Shown here piece by piece: positions 36,037 to 44,879 of a stretch of 64,000 bases of DNA. The notes beneath the pieces are model-generated. The model ran no database searches and was not told the origin of the DNA. It saw only the letters and a list, made by a program, of their open reading frames with translations. The position numbers were made by a program, and so were the translations under genes. The DNA is from Phycisphaerales bacterium (GTDB lineage: Bacteria; Planctomycetota; Phycisphaerae; UBA1845; Fen-1342), in NCBI GenBank assembly GCA_016716475.1, contig JADJWG010000004.1, forward strand, positions 248,001-312,000, written 5' to 3'. The first letter of the stretch is position 1; every line of letters starts with the position of its first letter.

Positions 36037-37392
36037 GTGCCCAGGGCCGAGCGTACATTCCGTTGGCGACCACCGCGCAGCATGGGGGCACGCGGCCTCA
36101 TTCTGATCGTGCTCGTTGGCGTGGCCGTGGGCTTACCCGTATGGCTGCTGGCGCGCGGTTCGCCCTCACCACCCGCGCAGGATTCGATTGCCACGGCCGC
36201 GCTGGTCACGTTGCTCGCCGAGCGACTGGGAACAGCCCCCGCCGAAACGCTTACCGAAGACTGGCTCAGCCCCGTCCTGGCCCAAGCAGACACCTTGCGC
36301 TGGGCGGCCGTACTTGGACCGGATGGCCAGGGCTACGAGTTTCGGCGTCGACTCGCGGTGCCTACAGCGGTGCTCCACGGGCAAATTGATCGCACCGCTA
36401 CGGTCCCAACCCGCAGAGCCCTGCGCCTCGATGGCATGGCCTCACAACGCTTTGAACTCTGCACCTGGCCACAGCCCGCGGGTACCGTCCTCGCACTCGT
36501 CGTCGATCACGGGCAAGCGGCGGGCGCATCGCGCGCTTCCGGCTCCGATCCAAGGCGCCTCCTCCAGGCGGTCGCCGCGGGAATTGGCGTCCTGGGTCTG
36601 GTTTTGGCGTTCGCGTGGCTCCGCTGGGCGATAGAACGTCCGTTGCAGGTGCTCTCCCGGCAGGCCGGCGGGCTGACGGCGGACCTGCGCGCGCTGGGAG
36701 CATCTACGCCAGAAGAGCTGACCGGCGTGGTTCAAACGGTGAGCCAGTTGCAGCGCGAAGTACGGCAGTTCCGGCGTGAGGCCGATGAATTGCGTGAGAC
36801 CGTGGATGGCCAGGTCGCAGCGCGGACGCGTGCCGCGCAGCGTGCGCAGCAGAAAGCGGAGCGCGATGCTGGTACGGACGTGCTGACAGGGGTTGAGAGC
36901 CGGGCCGCATTCGAGCGAGAAGTGCCGCCGTTGTTTGAGCAAGCCCGGATCGCGGATCGGCGCCTGGCGCTGATTCTCATCGACGTGGACCATTTCAAGC
37001 AGCACAACGATGCGCTCGGCCATGTTGCCGGAGATCGCCTGCTGACTTTCCTGGGCAATCTGATCCGCGCGACGCTCCACACCGTGCCATGTCGCACGTT
37101 TCGATATGGTGGGGACGAGTTCGTGGCGCTGCTGCCGGATACGGCCGCACCCGTGGCGGCTGACTTGGCCCGCCGGTTGGCGGCCCTGTTCGCGCAGCAC
37201 GTGCGGGCGCTGCGCGGCCCGCAGCCCGCGGCCGCACTTTCTCTGGGGGTCGCCGAGCGGCAGCAGGACAAGGCGGCCGAGTGGTCGGACCTGCTGAAGC
37301 TGGCCGATGTGGCCATGTACTTCGCGAAGAAGCATGGCACGGCGGTGGCCACGGCGTCCGAGGTGCGGGCGGCGCAGGTGCAGCGAACCTAA
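36037..37392 (+). CDS. Membrane-anchored diguanylate cyclase (GGDEF)
   Basis: The 451-residue protein has a transmembrane segment at about 20-40, an extracytoplasmic part to about 185, a second transmembrane segment near 187-205, a HAMP-like/coiled-coil linker, and a GGDEF domain from about 290. The signature GGDEF is intact at 358-362 (RYGGDEFVAL) and NDALGHVAGD gives the substrate block. The RxxD inhibitory site expected about five residues before GGDEF is absent, so product inhibition is unlikely. It should make c-di-GMP in response to an external signal. The start may also be Met 36082, and no clear ribosome binding site decides. Confidence 0.87.
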   Translation: MPRAERTFRWRPPRSMGARGLILIVLVGVAVGLPVWLLARGSPSPPAQDSIATAALVTLLAERLGTAPAETLTEDWLSPVLAQADTLRWAAVLGPDGQGYEFRRRLAVPTAVLHGQIDRTATVPTRRALRLDGMASQRFELCTWPQPAGTVLALVVDHGQAAGASRASGSDPRRLLQAVAAGIGVLGLVLAFAWLRWAIERPLQVLSRQAGGLTADLRALGASTPEELTGVVQTVSQLQREVRQFRREADELRETVDGQVAARTRAAQRAQQKAERDAGTDVLTGVESRAAFEREVPPLFEQARIADRRLALILIDVDHFKQHNDALGHVAGDRLLTFLGNLIRATLHTVPCRTFRYGGDEFVALLPDTAAPVAADLARRLAALFAQHVRALRGPQPAAALSLGVAERQQDKAAEWSDLLKLADVAMYFAKKHGTAVATASEVRAAQVQRT

Positions 37393-37447
37393 GCGGGGTG
37401 GCGCGGACCGGCGCGACTGTACGTTCCTCTTCGTGGTAGAGGGGCCG

Positions 37448-37831
37448 CTACTCGGGTGTGCCGTCCGGGCCGAGCGGTGGAGTCGGCGCGGCTACTCCCG
37501 GTGGACGACGGACCACCTTGTTGGTCCCCAGGGCGGCCACGGACACGTCGAGATCCTCGACGATCGAGACGGTGTTCCCGTTGCCGAAGAACTCAATCTT
37601 CCACACCACGGCGCCATCTTCGACGAACACGGTGCTTGCGTCGCCGACGACGGAGAGCTTCGGTACGTTGGAACCTTTTTCGATGATGACGGTGTTCCCG
37701 TTGCCGCTGATGCCCACGTCCCCGTTAAAACGCCCCTTGTGCTGGCCGGCATGACCGACGATCGAGTTGCTGGCGCAGCCGGTACCTATCCAGATGAGCA
37801 GGAGCACGGCAGTAGCGAAGTAAGTCCGCAT
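37448..37831 (-). CDS. Small lipoprotein with GNGNTV repeats (DUF3060-like)
   Basis: From ATG 37831 the protein has 127 residues. It begins with a lipoprotein signal (ATAVLLLIWIGTGC, Cys19). The body consists of beta-strand repeats: ISGNGNTVIIEKGSN, VVGDASTVFVEDG and FFGNGNTVSIVEDL, each about 25 residues long, like the repeat of DUF3060 proteins. It probably folds into a short beta-solenoid at the membrane surface. Function is unknown, and the tail is Pro-rich. Confidence 0.68.
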   Translation of the reverse strand: MRTYFATAVLLLIWIGTGCASNSIVGHAGQHKGRFNGDVGISGNGNTVIIEKGSNVPKLSVVGDASTVFVEDGAVVWKIEFFGNGNTVSIVEDLDVSVAALGTNKVVRRPPGVAAPTPPLGPDGTPE

Positions 37832-38154
37832 GGGATTCTCCGATGAGATGTTCTCGTCGGCGCACACCGCTTGCGTCTCGCGACACGTAGCCCGCTGCTG
37901 TTCAATGCACGCCGCACGATTGCAAGCACTCTAACCGGGAAGGGTTGCAAGGGCATCCCCCGCGATCGCGAGCCCCCGCCGGTGGTTTTCCTGCACCCCT
38001 TTCAATCAAAACAACGGCTTGGTCGGCTGGAGGGGTAGTTAGATGCCGTGAGACTTGTGGTACTTCCGACAGCGCCAGGCCTGCAGAGAGACATAGGGGT
38101 GTCGGTGAGGTGTCGATGTCTTCCGGGGCGGGTATGCCGGGCGTACCTGCGCGG
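37832..38154. other. Intergenic stretch, no supported gene
   Basis: It lies between the lipoprotein start and the cyclase stop. TTGCAAG occurs twice (about 37921 and 37945), but no gene, repeat array or strong terminator is visible. Promoter signals for the lipoprotein should be here but none stands out. Confidence 0.45.
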
Positions 38155-38805
38155 TCACTCCAGTTCGATCGTTCGCAGGATCGCCCGTACCGGGCTGCCG
38201 TCGCATCCCACCAGCTTCAGCGGCAACGCGATCAGCTCGTATACGCCGGCGGGGACCGCGCTCAGTACCAGGCCTTCGAGTATCCGCATGTCCTGCGCCG
38301 CAATGCGCCGATGCGCGGGTAAATCCGCGTCCTGGAAGCGATCCACACTCGGCGTGTCCACCCCGATCAGCGTTACCCCGGCTGCGCGTAGACCGTCGAT
38401 CAATTCGACCGACAAGCCCGCGAAATCCTCGTTGAAACGCTCCGTCGTCGGATGCGTGGCGGTGCCGATGAGCACGCGCGGCACGAGCACGGGCTCGAGG
38501 ATCATCGCAGGAGTCACCAAGGCCCCGCGCGGCACTTCGACGTGAATCACCTGGCACGGACCGAGATAGGCATCGAGATCGCACTCGTCGATGTCCAGCC
38601 CCTCGGCATCGTAGTGGCTCGGCGCGTCCGCGTGCGCCCCGAGGTGCGCCGTCAGATGCAGCGTCGAGGTCGTTATCTGTACCCCGGCGGTGTCTTGCCG
38701 CTGCACGTCGCTGTGGAACGGTACGTCTCCCGGCCAGGTGGCGAGGTCCGAACTGATTGGTGGTGAGATGTCGTAATAGCGACCCAGTCGTCGGGCATAA
38801 TCCAT
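38155..38805 (-). CDS. Cyclase / arylformamidase-like metal hydrolase
   Basis: The 216-residue protein has the family's metal motif H54-x3-H58-x-D60-x-P (HLGAHADAP) and a YDISPPISSDLATWPGD opening as in KynB (kynurenine formamidase) and other 'cyclase' family hydrolases. They cleave formamide or open/close rings at a zinc or manganese centre. I used Met 38805 because the family normally begins there; an in-frame Met at 38895 with AAGG upstream would overlap the phosphatase gene. No other tryptophan-degradation gene is nearby, so the substrate is open. It is downstream of pyrH and the phosphatase and may be co-transcribed. Confidence 0.8.
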   Translation of the reverse strand: MDYARRLGRYYDISPPISSDLATWPGDVPFHSDVQRQDTAGVQITTSTLHLTAHLGAHADAPSHYDAEGLDIDECDLDAYLGPCQVIHVEVPRGALVTPAMILEPVLVPRVLIGTATHPTTERFNEDFAGLSVELIDGLRAAGVTLIGVDTPSVDRFQDADLPAHRRIAAQDMRILEGLVLSAVPAGVYELIALPLKLVGCDGSPVRAILRTIELE

Positions 38806-38875
38806 TCCGCGCGAGAAACAGTGGTCCGGGTTTCCGGAACAGGGGCATCTACCCCGGAGTTCTCCGCTTTCGGAA

Positions 38876-39466
38876 TCACAACGGTCGACGGACATGGCTG
38901 CCTTCTCCACCACCAGCCCACTTCAGAAGCGCATCCAGCAACAGTCTGCGCTTGGGGCGTTCAATTTCGAAACCAAGGAATTGTAGCTCCGCCAGCGCCC
39001 GATCGAGCTCCCAACCCTCATTCCGAATCCGGTGCGCCGCGCAGAGGATGCCGGTCCGATGGAACCCCTGCTCACAGTGCACGAGCACCGGGCGGGATTC
39101 CGGTTGGGCGAGTAGGTCAAGAAACTGATCGAAAACGACCGCCGGTGGGACATCCGCGTCGGAAAACGGCATGTGCTCGAACCGGACCCCATGCCGCGCG
39201 CACCACGCCCGTTCCTTGCCAAACCAGCGCCCCCGCAGAGGGTGCCGCGTTCCACCCCGCGCGCACACGATCGTACGCAGCCCATGCTCGGCACGTATTT
39301 GGTCCAGATCACGTACGTGCGGCTGGCCGGCGCGCAGCAGCACGCCAGGGGTCACCACATGGAAGTTCCGCAGGCCGTCGTAACGGCTCCCGATCAACCC
39401 CGTCAGCCAGAGATACCACTGGTGCGGGTCGCGCAGTCCCGACCGGCGGGCGGCTGCGGCCGTCAT
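38876..39466 (-). CDS. Tyrosine / dual-specificity-type phosphatase
   Basis: The 196-residue protein has the Cys-x5-Arg phosphatase loop HCEQGFHRTG near residue 130, with DADVPP about 25-30 residues before it as likely general-acid loop. The N-terminal half (FHVVTPGVLLRAGQP) matches the DSP/Siw14-like group, some of which remove phosphate from inositol pyrophosphates or phosphotyrosine. Its start overlaps the pyrH stop by 4 bp (ATGA), so it is translationally coupled to UMP kinase. The real substrate is unknown; a nucleotide or protein phosphatase role is equally possible. Confidence 0.78.
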   Translation of the reverse strand: MTAAAARRSGLRDPHQWYLWLTGLIGSRYDGLRNFHVVTPGVLLRAGQPHVRDLDQIRAEHGLRTIVCARGGTRHPLRGRWFGKERAWCARHGVRFEHMPFSDADVPPAVVFDQFLDLLAQPESRPVLVHCEQGFHRTGILCAAHRIRNEGWELDRALAELQFLGFEIERPKRRLLLDALLKWAGGGEGSHVRRPL

Positions 39467-40194
39467 CGCGGGGGCCCCATGCGCGTGCCGAGCGTCTCGC
39501 CGAGCACGACCCGCCGCAGTGCCCCGTGGTCGAACAGGTTGAAGACGATGGCGGGGAGGTTGTATTGCTCGCAGAGGTCGGTGGCGCTGATGTCCATCAC
39601 GCGGAGGCGTCCATGGATCACTTCATCATAAGTTACGTATTCGTATAGTTTAGCATTTGCGTCACGGTGTGGGTCGGCCGTGTACACACCGTCCACTTTG
39701 GTCCCTTTCAGCAGGATATCCGCCCGCAGCTCGATGGCCCGCATCGCCGCACAGGAATCCGTCGTCACGTGCGGATTGCCGGTCCCCGCGGCGAGCAGTA
39801 CGACACGCCCGGATTCCAGGTGACGGAGGCACCGTTGCCGGTCAAACGGCTCGCCGACACGCGCGATCGCAAGGGCGCTCTGAACACGCGCGGGCTGGCC
39901 GAAGCGTTCCAGGGCCTCCTGCAGCGCGAGCGCATTCAAGACGGTTCCGAGCATGCCCATGTAATCAGCCGTGGCGCGGTCGATGCCGAGCTCGTCGGCG
40001 AAGCGGGCGCCGCGGAGGAAATTACCGCCGCCGCAGACGACGCCGACCTGCACGCCGAGTTTTGCGACGTCGGCGATTTCGGCGGCCACCCGGTCGAGCG
40101 GCTCGCGGTGGAGACCGAAGCCCCCGGGCGGGCAAAACCCCTCCCCGCTGATCTTGAGAACAATACGGTGGTATTGCGGCTGCGGGGTACTCAT
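39463..40194 (-). CDS. pyrH: UMP kinase
   Basis: The 243-residue product matches PyrH: RIVLKISGEGF at the start, VCGGGNFLRG for phosphate binding, ATADYMGMLGTVLNALAL and GTKVDGVYTADP with DPhRD. It makes UDP from UMP and ATP and is usually allosterically controlled by GTP and UTP. Bacterial pyrH usually sits in rpsB-tsf-pyrH-frr; here it stands apart from those genes and is followed, with a 4-bp overlap, by a phosphatase. Confidence 0.93.
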   Translation of the reverse strand: MSTPQPQYHRIVLKISGEGFCPPGGFGLHREPLDRVAAEIADVAKLGVQVGVVCGGGNFLRGARFADELGIDRATADYMGMLGTVLNALALQEALERFGQPARVQSALAIARVGEPFDRQRCLRHLESGRVVLLAAGTGNPHVTTDSCAAMRAIELRADILLKGTKVDGVYTADPHRDANAKLYEYVTYDEVIHGRLRVMDISATDLCEQYNLPAIVFNLFDHGALRRVVLGETLGTRMGPPR

Positions 40195-40428
40195 CGGGGG
40201 TCCAACCTCCTAGGGGTGTAGGGCGGGCGGCATAATAAGGGGCGGCACCGGATTTCGGCAATCGTCGGCCGCATGCGCCGTGGCACTTTGCTCAAACGTA
40301 GTTCCCAGGTCCGCCCTCCGACTGTGCTGGAGGCCGGGCCCGTTTTCGGGTAAGACGGGCAAGTGGGCGGTGCACGGCATGTACGCCGTCATTGTGGAGA
40401 GCCCGCGGTACGATTGGGCGATTTCAGC

Positions 40429-41514
40429 GTGAGCCAGCGACCCCGACGTCAAAAGACCCCTCCTGTGACCTACGCTCAAGCCGGCGTCAGTCTCGACGCT
40501 GCCGACGCCATGGAAGACCGGATCGGCCCAGCCGTACGGCGGACGTACAGCCCGCGCGTACTGCCGAGCCACGGGGCATTCGCCGGCTTGTTCCGCCTCG
40601 ATTACGACGAGAAGCTGTTTGCCCGGAATTATCGCGAGCCGGTGTTGGTGGGTTGTACCGATGGGGTGGGTAGCAAGGTGCTGGTCGCTCAGAAGGCCAA
40701 GCGACTGGACACGGTGGGCATCGACCTGGTTGCGATGAGTGTCAACGACCTGCTGTGCTGCGGGGCGGAGCCGCTTTTCTTTCTCGACTACATCGCGATC
40801 CACCGGTTGGTGCCTGCGCAAGTCGCCATGCTCATCGAAGGCGTAGCCACCGGCTGCGAGCAGGCCCGCTGTGCATTGCTCGGGGGAGAAACCGCCGAAA
40901 TGCCGGACCTGTACCGCCGCGGGCATTTCGACCTCGCCGGCTTCGCGGTGGGCGTGGTCGAGCGGGCCCGCATGCTGAGCCGCGCCGATGTTCACCCCGG
41001 TGATCAACTCATCGGTTTGCCGTCGAGCGGTTTGCATTCCAACGGTTATGCCTTGGCGCGCAAACTCCTGCTGCATGGCCCGGCCGCAGAGTGGCAGAAG
41101 CCCAACCGCGCCCTGGGTGAGAGTATCCTCGAAGCACTCCTGCGCCCGACGCGGATCTACGTACAGCCCGTGCTTGCGGCGTTGCGGGCGTATCGCAACC
41201 GGCCGAAGATCGTGGGGCTGGCGCATATCACCGGTGGGGGCTTGCCGGGCAATGTGCCGCGCATGCTGCCGGACGACTGTGATGCAATCCTGCGGCGGGG
41301 CGCCTGGCCGGTGCCACCGATCTTCGGCTTATTGCAACACCGCGGGGTGGCCGAAGAAGAGATGTATCGGGTCTTCAACATGGGGATCGGGCTGGTGCTG
41401 GCTGTGCGGCCCGGGTCGGCGGCGGCGGTGCTGCGGCGGCTCGAGCGAGCGGGTGAAACACCGTACCTGATCGGGCGTGTACGGCGCGGGCGCGGACAGG
41501 TGGAGTTGACGTGA
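40429..41514 (+). CDS. purM: Phosphoribosylformylglycinamidine cyclo-ligase (AIR synthetase)
   Basis: The 361-residue PurM carries the family blocks VGCTDGVGSKVLVA, MSVNDLLCCGAEPLFFLDYIA, LLGGETAEMPDLY, GLPSSGLHSNGYALAR and AHITGGGLPGNVPRMLP. It closes FGAM to AIR in purine synthesis, in the cytoplasm. GTG 40429 is taken as start; upstream residues to 40363 are Arg-rich and lack the typical N-terminus. Its stop overlaps the next gene by one base (TGATG), so the downstream lipoprotein is translationally linked. Confidence 0.93.
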   Translation: MSQRPRRQKTPPVTYAQAGVSLDAADAMEDRIGPAVRRTYSPRVLPSHGAFAGLFRLDYDEKLFARNYREPVLVGCTDGVGSKVLVAQKAKRLDTVGIDLVAMSVNDLLCCGAEPLFFLDYIAIHRLVPAQVAMLIEGVATGCEQARCALLGGETAEMPDLYRRGHFDLAGFAVGVVERARMLSRADVHPGDQLIGLPSSGLHSNGYALARKLLLHGPAAEWQKPNRALGESILEALLRPTRIYVQPVLAALRAYRNRPKIVGLAHITGGGLPGNVPRMLPDDCDAILRRGAWPVPPIFGLLQHRGVAEEEMYRVFNMGIGLVLAVRPGSAAAVLRRLERAGETPYLIGRVRRGRGQVELT

Positions 41515-42494
41515 TGCGAATGCTGCGACTGCGGACACGAGCGGCCAGCGTCCTCGGCGGCCTGGTGCTGGGCTTGGCGGGGTGTGTTGGCGGGCAGCGG
41601 CCGGCGGTGCAATACACCCAGAGCGAGTGGAACTTCGGTGGCCGCGCCGGGACCAAGCTGGTGACGGAGCATTACGAGGTCTACACGACGCTGCGCGACG
41701 AAACGCTGCTGGCCGCGATTCCGGACTTCGTCGAGGCCGCGTATGCGCAGTATCAGAGCATCGTGCCACCGGGGCGTGACCACACCCGGCGGATGCCGGT
41801 ATTCCTGTTTGCGGCGCGCGATGAGTGGGAGACCTTCACGCGCCGGCTGACCGGTGAGCGGGCCCGGATCTACCTCAACGTGCGGAATGGCGGCTTCTCG
41901 GAGAACGGGGTTACCGTCATCGAGTACACCACGCACGCCACCACCTTTCCGCTGCTGTCGCACGAGGGCTGGCACCAGTATCTGCACCTGCACGTGCAGC
42001 CACGGGTGCCGGCCTGGCTGAATGAAGGACTCGCCGTCTATTGCGAAGGGCAGCGCTGGACGCGCACTCGGCTCAAGGCCTTTGACCCACGCTTCAATCC
42101 CGCGCGGCGCAATGCCTTGCTCGAAGCGGTCTCCGCGCAGCAACTCCACCCATTGCGTTACCTGCTCGAGACCAACCCGGGCGTCGTGGTGCAGGGGGAC
42201 TCCAAGGATGTACGGGCCTACTACGCGCAGGTTTGGGCGCTCGTGATGTTCCTCCAGGAAGGGATGGATGGAAAGTACGCTGACCGCTTCCTGGCGCTGC
42301 TGGCGGCGCTCGGCGAACCCGATCTCGAGCGGCGCGCGCGCACCGCGCACATCTGGTCCGACCGACCGCAGTTCGGTTATGGTGAAGCCCTGTTTCGCAG
42401 TTTCATCAGCGAAGATCTCGATACCGTCGCGCAGGAATACGAGGAGTATCTGCGCACTTTCTATGCCCGCAGCCGCGTCTTGCGGTTTCCCTGA
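41514..42494 (+). CDS. Predicted metallopeptidase-like lipoprotein (DUF1570-like)
   Basis: The 326-residue protein has a lipoprotein signal (lipobox LGLAGC). The centre reads LLSHEGWHQYLHLHV, a H-E-x2-H zinc-peptidase motif (gluzincin order), and PAWLNEGLAVYCE supplies the downstream Glu, the layout of DUF1570-type proteins common in Planctomycetota. The whole catalytic triad is intact. It should act at the cell surface or in the periplasm-like compartment on an unknown peptide. GGAG lies 9 nt upstream of ATG 41514. Confidence 0.75.
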   Translation: MRMLRLRTRAASVLGGLVLGLAGCVGGQRPAVQYTQSEWNFGGRAGTKLVTEHYEVYTTLRDETLLAAIPDFVEAAYAQYQSIVPPGRDHTRRMPVFLFAARDEWETFTRRLTGERARIYLNVRNGGFSENGVTVIEYTTHATTFPLLSHEGWHQYLHLHVQPRVPAWLNEGLAVYCEGQRWTRTRLKAFDPRFNPARRNALLEAVSAQQLHPLRYLLETNPGVVVQGDSKDVRAYYAQVWALVMFLQEGMDGKYADRFLALLAALGEPDLERRARTAHIWSDRPQFGYGEALFRSFISEDLDTVAQEYEEYLRTFYARSRVLRFP

Positions 42495-42525
42495 GTTCGC
42501 CGCACACTCCTCACGGAGCTGCCCC

Positions 42526-42870
42526 ATGGCCGACGCCCCCGCCCAGATTGCCTATGACGATTTTGCAAAACTCGACCTGCGTATTGCGACCATCGAGCAG
42601 GCCGAACCCCATCCGGCTGCCGACAAGTTGCTCGTGTTGCAGGTCAACCTCGGCAGTGAGAAGCGCCAGATCCTGGCCGGCATTCGCGCGCATTACCCCC
42701 CGGAACAACTCGTCGGCCGTCAGATTGTCGTGGTCGCCAACCTCGCTCCGCGCACCATGCGCGGCCTCGAGAGTCAAGGCATGCTGCTGGCCGCTTCCGG
42801 TCCGGATCACCGCGAAGTCATTCTGCTTGCGCCCGAGCGCCCGATAGCGCCCGGGGCGAAGGTTTCCTGA
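42526..42870 (+). CDS. Stand-alone tRNA-binding OB-fold protein (MetRS C-domain / CsaA-like)
   Basis: The 114-residue protein is an OB-fold of the EMAP-II/Trbp111/MetRS-C type: DDFAKLDLRIATIEQAEPHP, LLVLQVNLGSEKRQILAGI, and the strongly conserved VVVANLAPRTMRGLESQGMLLAAS. In other organisms this domain is fused to methionyl-tRNA synthetase or stands alone as a tRNA-binding factor or as the CsaA chaperone. Here no MetRS gene is adjacent, so its partner is unknown. ATG 42526 follows CACGGAG by about 6 nt. Confidence 0.87.
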   Translation: MADAPAQIAYDDFAKLDLRIATIEQAEPHPAADKLLVLQVNLGSEKRQILAGIRAHYPPEQLVGRQIVVVANLAPRTMRGLESQGMLLAASGPDHREVILLAPERPIAPGAKVS

Positions 42871-42909
42871 GCCCACGCCACAACCTCAACCTCGTGCAGT
42901 GCGCCGGGC

Positions 42910-43428
42910 TTATTCTGCCGCGGCCGGCTCCGCGGGTACGACCGTCAGTGTCGTGACCAGTGAGCCGTCGGTGCGCGTGGTGAACGTCAGCACGATCGTG
43001 TCGCCACAGGCGAAGTTCACACCCTGCTGCAGGATGTAGGGCTGCCCGGTGCCGTCGGGGTCATTGAGGTCGTTTCCATAGGCGCCGCCGACGGTACCGA
43101 TCAGCACGCTCCCGCAGTCCACTGCGATCTCCGCCGTGGTATTCGCGAGCAGGACACCGCGCAATCCGACGCCGAATTCCGTCAGTTTGTTTGCGGCGTT
43201 GAATAAGCCGCCGGGGCCGATGGTTGCGGCCGCCGAGAACACCTCCGGATCGAGCGGAAATGCCGTACTGTTCACGAGGATGAGGTTGACCGGTGGTGGT
43301 GGCGGCGGCGGATCCGTGTCACCGGGCCGAACATCATCTACGCCGTACCAGATGCAACCCGAGCCGAGCAGGGCCACGGTCGAGAGGAGTACTGCAATTC
43401 CGACGCCGCGCGGGTGATCGCTTCGCAT
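42910..43428 (-). CDS. Lipoprotein of unknown function
   Basis: From Met 43428 the product has 172 residues. A lipoprotein signal (GIAVLLSTVALLGSGC, lipobox LGSGC) is followed by a linker with a run of seven prolines (DPPPPPPPVN), then a single beta-rich domain (about 45-172) with a Cys pair (VDCGSVLIG and NFACGD). The end is TTLTVVPAEPAAAE. I do not recognise a family. Convergent with the tRNA-binding gene and divergent from hutI. Confidence 0.65.
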   Translation of the reverse strand: MRSDHPRGVGIAVLLSTVALLGSGCIWYGVDDVRPGDTDPPPPPPPVNLILVNSTAFPLDPEVFSAAATIGPGGLFNAANKLTEFGVGLRGVLLANTTAEIAVDCGSVLIGTVGGAYGNDLNDPDGTGQPYILQQGVNFACGDTIVLTFTTRTDGSLVTTLTVVPAEPAAAE

Positions 43429-43592
43429 GGCTGGCTCCGAAATGAGGTGTTGGCAAAGGTCCGGAGATGCGTGCGGCAGCCGAGCGGGTCTCCGCCCGAC
43501 ACCGTATCTCAAGCTCCGGATGGTATCATACCGGGTGAGTACGGCGCGCCAACTGCGCGCGTGCCGCTGGACCCGGGTACCGGGAGATCCGC

Positions 43593-44864
43593 ATGTCCAT
43601 CGTCAAGCCGGTAGACCGCAGTCTGTTGATCACCGACATCGGCGAATTGGTCGCCGTCCCGCCGGGGCCGCTCATGGGCGCGGCCATGGGCGCGGTCCCC
43701 CTCCTGCGGAACGCTGCGCTGTTGATCCGCGACGGCAAGATCGCGTGGCTCGGCGCACAAACGGACGCCCCACTCGACGAGGGTGTGGCGACTCTCTCGG
43801 CAGAGGGCGGCTGCGTCATCCCGGGACTGATCGACCCCCACACCCACATTCCCTTTGCGGGCGAACGCAGTGGCGAGTTTGTCCGGCGCGTTGCCGGCGA
43901 GAGCTACCTGCAGATCATGCAGGCCGGCGGCGGCATTCGCACGACCACGCAGGCGGTGCGGCGCGCAAGCGTGGCCGATCTGGTTGCGGAAAATCAGCCG
44001 CGGCTGCGCCGTATGCTCGCTTGCGGTGTCACGCGGGTGGAGTGCAAGAGCGGCTACGGGCTTACGCCGGAGGATGAGCTGAAGCAGCTCGAGGCCATTC
44101 GTCTGCTCGATCAGCAGACCCCGCAGGATCTCGACGCCACGTACCTCGGCGCCCACGCCGTCCCTGCTGAGTTCGATGGCCGGGCTGACGAATACATCGA
44201 GCGCATGAGTGCCCCCGAGCTGCTCGCCGAAATCGCCGGCCGCAGTCTGGCCCGCTTCTGCGATGTGTTCTGTGACCGCGGCGCGTTCGATGTTTCCCAG
44301 TCCCGCCGCTACCTGATCCGTGCTGCGCAGGCTGGGCTGCGCCCCAAGCTTCATGCTGACGAGCTCGCCCCAATCGGCGCTACGCGCCTGGCCGGCGAGG
44401 TTGGCGCAATCTCCGCCGATCACCTGGAGTGCATCGACGAGGATGGCATCGCGGCGCTGCGGACAGCCGGCACCATTGCGGTGGTGCTGCCGGGCACATC
44501 ATTCTTCCTCGGCATTCCGCACTGCGACGCACGTCGACTCATGGATGCCGGGCTGGCGGTTGCGTTGGCCACGGACTTCAACCCCGGCTCGTGCATGCTG
44601 GAGTCGCTTCCCTGGATCATGACCATCGCCTGCTGCCAGCTCCGGATGCAACCGCTCGAGGTGCTGGTGGCCTGCACGGCCAACGCGGCCGCAGCGCTGG
44701 ATGTCCACTGGCGCACCGGCGCACTAGTCCCCGGCTACGATGCGGACGTGGTGGTCCTCGCAGCGCCAACCTTGGCGCAGTGGTTCTACACCGCCGGACG
44801 ACCGCGGGTGCGGGCGGTCATCAAGAGCGGGCAGATTGTGCACCGCGACCCGCACGCGGAGTAG
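43593..44864 (+). CDS. hutI: Imidazolonepropionase
   Basis: The 423-residue protein is HutI: PGLIDPHTHIPFAGERSGEF carries the metal His pair (broken for length), QAGGGIRTTTQAVRRAS and RVECKSGYGLT follow, then KLHADELAP, LPGTSFFLG, and TDFNPGSCMLESLP. It opens the imidazolone ring of histidine-degradation intermediate to formiminoglutamate. hutH, hutU and hutG are not adjacent, so the pathway genes are dispersed or partial. It converges on the second PhyH gene. Confidence 0.94.
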   Translation: MSIVKPVDRSLLITDIGELVAVPPGPLMGAAMGAVPLLRNAALLIRDGKIAWLGAQTDAPLDEGVATLSAEGGCVIPGLIDPHTHIPFAGERSGEFVRRVAGESYLQIMQAGGGIRTTTQAVRRASVADLVAENQPRLRRMLACGVTRVECKSGYGLTPEDELKQLEAIRLLDQQTPQDLDATYLGAHAVPAEFDGRADEYIERMSAPELLAEIAGRSLARFCDVFCDRGAFDVSQSRRYLIRAAQAGLRPKLHADELAPIGATRLAGEVGAISADHLECIDEDGIAALRTAGTIAVVLPGTSFFLGIPHCDARRLMDAGLAVALATDFNPGSCMLESLPWIMTIACCQLRMQPLEVLVACTANAAAALDVHWRTGALVPGYDADVVVLAAPTLAQWFYTAGRPRVRAVIKSGQIVHRDPHAE

Positions 44865-44879
44865 CCGCCGAGGCGGGGG

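Noticed and set aside
38039..38848. Second gene overlapping the cyclase on the minus strand
   Set aside because: It is a shifted frame of the cyclase with Arg-rich composition; the cyclase frame has the full metal motif.
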